This document shows, one piece after another, positions 62,336 through 64,000 of a stretch of 64,000 nt of DNA. The stretch spans positions 1 to 64,000 of the forward strand of contig JARUHJ010000010.1 of NCBI GenBank assembly GCA_029667085.1, in the 5' to 3' direction. Source of the stretch: Deltaproteobacteria bacterium IMCC39524 (lineage in GTDB: Bacteria > Desulfobacterota > Desulfuromonadia > Desulfuromonadales > BM103). Position 1 is the first letter of the stretch; the number at the start of each line of letters is the position of its first letter. The notes below the pieces were generated by a model, which was not told the DNA's origin, did not search any database, and saw only the letters and a program-made list of their open reading frames with translations. The translations under genes were made by a program, and so were the position numbers.

Positions 62336-63176
62336 TACTGTTGAGAAAGTTGGCAACTCGATCATTCAGCATGGACGTAACAATCAGCGAATATATCTGA
62401 TGAAATCTTCCGCTGACGATTTGCCAGGTCTGGCAATTAAACTTGATAACTTGGCCGCGACAAATAACTATTCAAAAATCTTTGCGAAAATACCAGAAAA
62501 GCAAAGGGATTTATTCTTGCACAACGGCTATCAGGTAGAAGCCTCGGTGCCCGGGTTGTTTAATGGCAAAGAGCAAGGGCTTTTCGTCAGCAAGTACCCA
62601 ATTGGTGACAGAGGGAGAGAGACACAACCCGACCTCGTTAACGAAATCCTGGAAACTGCCAAGGCAAAGCAGGGTCTGGTCTCGGGGTTAGGTCTGTCTG
62701 ATTGCGTCTGCCGTCCGCTTTTTGCGGAAGATATGGATAAGGCAGCCAGCCTCTACCGCCTTGTCTTCGACAGCTATCCCTTCCCAATTGATGACCCTGA
62801 TTACCTTAGAAGTACAATGGATCACATCGCCTACTACGGCGTATGGTCTGCTGATCAATTAGTTGCTCTCTCTTCTGCTGAAATCGACTACGAGAACGCC
62901 AACGCAGAAATGACTGATTTTGCAACCCACCCAGATCACCAAGGTCAAGGTTTCGCCAGTTTCCTTCTGGCTCGGATGGAGATAGACATGAAAGACCGGC
63001 AAATAGCAACGTTATATACCATCGCCCGGGCGTACTCGTACGGTATGAATGTCACCTTTGCCAAAAATGGTTATTTCTTTAGTGGAACGTTAACGAATAA
63101 CACTCAAATTTCAGGCAGCCTCGAAAGCATGAACGTCTGGTACAAGCTTTTACCTGTTGCAATAGAGCCAATATGA
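62328..63176 (+). CDS. ablB: Beta-lysine N6-acetyltransferase
   Basis: 282 residues from the ATG at 62328 (GAAAGG seven bases upstream); the ATG at 62271 would overlap ablA by 65 bp. A GNAT fold occupies the C-terminal half: acetyl-CoA binding at [16 protein letters not shown]. Together with AblA makes N-epsilon-acetyl-beta-lysine. The stop overlaps the next ATG (ATGA), tying a small membrane protein gene to the operon. Confidence 0.94.
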   Translation: MTDTVEKVGNSIIQHGRNNQRIYLMKSSADDLPGLAIKLDNLAATNNYSKIFAKIPEKQRDLFLHNGYQVEASVPGLFNGKEQGLFVSKYPIGDRGRETQPDLVNEILETAKAKQGLVSGLGLSDCVCRPLFAEDMDKAASLYRLVFDSYPFPIDDPDYLRSTMDHIAYYGVWSADQLVALSSAEIDYENANAEMTDFATHPDHQGQGFASFLLARMEIDMKDRQIATLYTIARAYSYGMNVTFAKNGYFFSGTLTNNTQISGSLESMNVWYKLLPVAIEPI

Positions 63177-63544
63177 AAGGATCTGTATTAATGTCAGGAG
63201 CTTCAACTGCCATTGCAATATCAGAAATGTACCGTTTTGCCAGGGAAGCAGCCTTGCGAGTTCGTGCTCAACTTTTCCGTCTTCACTGCTCAAGAGTGAT
63301 CTTTGTCGAGCAAGAGAAGACTTGGCTGAAGCTGACATATGGTGATCAGTGTTACGTTACAGCGCCTTTAGTGTTACTGGCAAAACTGAGGAAGATTCAA
63401 GAAGTAAAGCAAGCAGATGATTTGTGGGAATTAATAACACAAGAGCCCGCCAAGAAACATGAAAGTACCGTATCAATGGTGTTTGTAGTTATTTTCTTTT
63501 TAATTTTCATATTGATTGCCATCTTGACAATATATGTTGTTTAG
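63173..63544 (+). CDS. Hypothetical protein with C-terminal membrane anchor
   Basis: 123 residues. A soluble N-terminal part (about 1-95) with no recognised domain is followed by one strong transmembrane helix (101-122). ATGA overlap with ablB indicates co-translation, so a role with the acetyl-beta-lysine system or in salt stress is possible. Confidence 0.65.
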   Translation: MKGSVLMSGASTAIAISEMYRFAREAALRVRAQLFRLHCSRVIFVEQEKTWLKLTYGDQCYVTAPLVLLAKLRKIQEVKQADDLWELITQEPAKKHESTVSMVFVVIFFLIFILIAILTIYVV

Positions 63545-63568
63545 CTGGTTCGTTTTAGGAGACAGGAT

Positions 63569-63778
63569 ATGTGTAAGTACATTGATATGTGTAGTTTTTA
63601 TATCAAATTCAAGAACCGGGAGAGCTTAATTTGGAAGGCAATGATTAAAAATTACTGTATAGACGGTGCTGAGTGTACACGTTTCCATACTTATAAAAAA
63701 CAAGGCTTTAAAGAGTTGCCGGCAGAGATCATGCCGACAGGAAACCGTGTTTCGAAAGTTTTTTTGTCCTTACGGTAA
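63569..63778 (+). CDS. Small cysteine-containing hypothetical protein
   Basis: 69 residues with AGGAGACAGG before the ATG. C2, C8, C30 and C36 could bind a metal; the sequence between is basic and aromatic. No named family recognised. It stands 25 bp behind the membrane-anchored protein gene and shares its direction, so it likely belongs to the abl operon. Confidence 0.6.
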   Translation: MCKYIDMCSFYIKFKNRESLIWKAMIKNYCIDGAECTRFHTYKKQGFKELPAEIMPTGNRVSKVFLSLR

Positions 63779-63877
63779 ACCTTATTAAGCAGAGCTAACG
63801 TAACTCCAGAGCACATCCAATATAGGGCTAATAGTATTTAGCACCAATCAACCAAGATCAGAAAAGGGAAAAGAGAA

Positions 63878-64000
63878 ATGCTTTCTGCCGGTAAAATGTC
63901 TAAAGCTCTCCAGCACTTCGGAATAAAAGTTATTCGTTACGAAGAACCTTCAAAGCCAAAATATATGGACGGAGAGGTAATCCTTGGAAATTCGCTTAGC
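63878..64000 (+). CDS. Partial gene at window edge, unknown
   Basis: ATG at 63878 with AGGGAAAAGAG upstream opens 41 codons that run off the window. The peptide starts MLSAGKMSKALQHFG and shows no clear domain yet. A real gene is likely from the ribosome-binding site and open frame. Confidence 0.5.
   Translation, partial: MLSAGKMSKALQHFGIKVIRYEEPSKPKYMDGEVILGNSLS

Noticed and set aside
1-64000. CRISPR array or riboswitch
   Set aside because: No regularly spaced repeats seen; no leader resembles a known riboswitch class by eye. A covariance-model scan would decide the latter.

Overview
The window suggests a marine or halotolerant member of the Desulfuromonadales (Desulfobacterota, the Geobacter/Desulfuromonas/Pelobacter side). 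The evidence is a pilMNOPQ cluster followed by aroK, aroB, a TPR gene, a roadblock-domain gene, aroQ, an M24 peptidase and accBC, together with futalosine-pathway mqnA, lysine 2,3-aminomutase (ablAB) and a complete sucrose-synthesis operon. The species assignment is inference; no rRNA gene is present.

Layout. (1) 1-20 kb: a surface-polysaccharide locus on the + strand. It carries the ATPase of an O-antigen ABC exporter, two methyltransferases, an acetyltransferase, a polysaccharide pyruvyl transferase, two GT9 (heptosyltransferase-type) enzymes, five GT2 enzymes, one GT4, two related GT-A-like transferases and a UDP-glucuronate decarboxylase. The locus is visibly rearranged: it has an IS1595-type remnant, an IS30 element whose transposase has a single stop codon, decayed methyltransferase and GT2 pseudogenes, and a second divergent 3' end of the prepilin peptidase gene. 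(2) 17.7-25.9 kb: type IV pilus genes (pilD, a small Xre regulator, pilMNOPQ). (3) 25.9-34.9 kb: core metabolism (aroK, aroB, TPR and roadblock genes, aroQ, M24 peptidase, accB, accC, lipM, an exported protein, mqnA, a Nudix hydrolase).

(4) 34.9-44 kb: a mobile island beside tRNA-Leu(UAA). It carries a tyrosine integrase, an excisionase-like protein, a KfrA-like coiled-coil DNA-binding protein with inverted-repeat operators, an Xre repressor, two IS3-family elements, a gene truncated by one of them, a Sel1-repeat protein and unrecognised genes. I found no second attachment site. (5) 44-49 kb: a thioredoxin-like/CcdA-like pair, a ferritin-like protein, and a compact minus-strand set (YqaE-type membrane protein, amidoligase, class I glutamine-amidotransferase hydrolase) with a previously unlisted 27-codon ORF beside it whose ribosome-binding site lies in a hairpin. 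I consider this the best candidate for an undescribed system. (6) 49-64 kb: osmoadaptation and stress genes: glutamate dehydrogenase, a CPA2 antiporter, the sucrose operon (sucrose-phosphate synthase, phosphatase, fructokinase, amylosucrase), a broken formate/nitrite transporter, a CoA-disulfide-reductase-like flavoprotein, rpsU, then ablA-ablB with two small genes behind them.

Together regions 5 and 6 group three compatible-solute routes (glutamate, sucrose, N-epsilon-acetyl-beta-lysine) with ion exchange. Regions 1 and 2 describe a cell surface whose glycan genes turn over quickly next to a conserved pilus machine.
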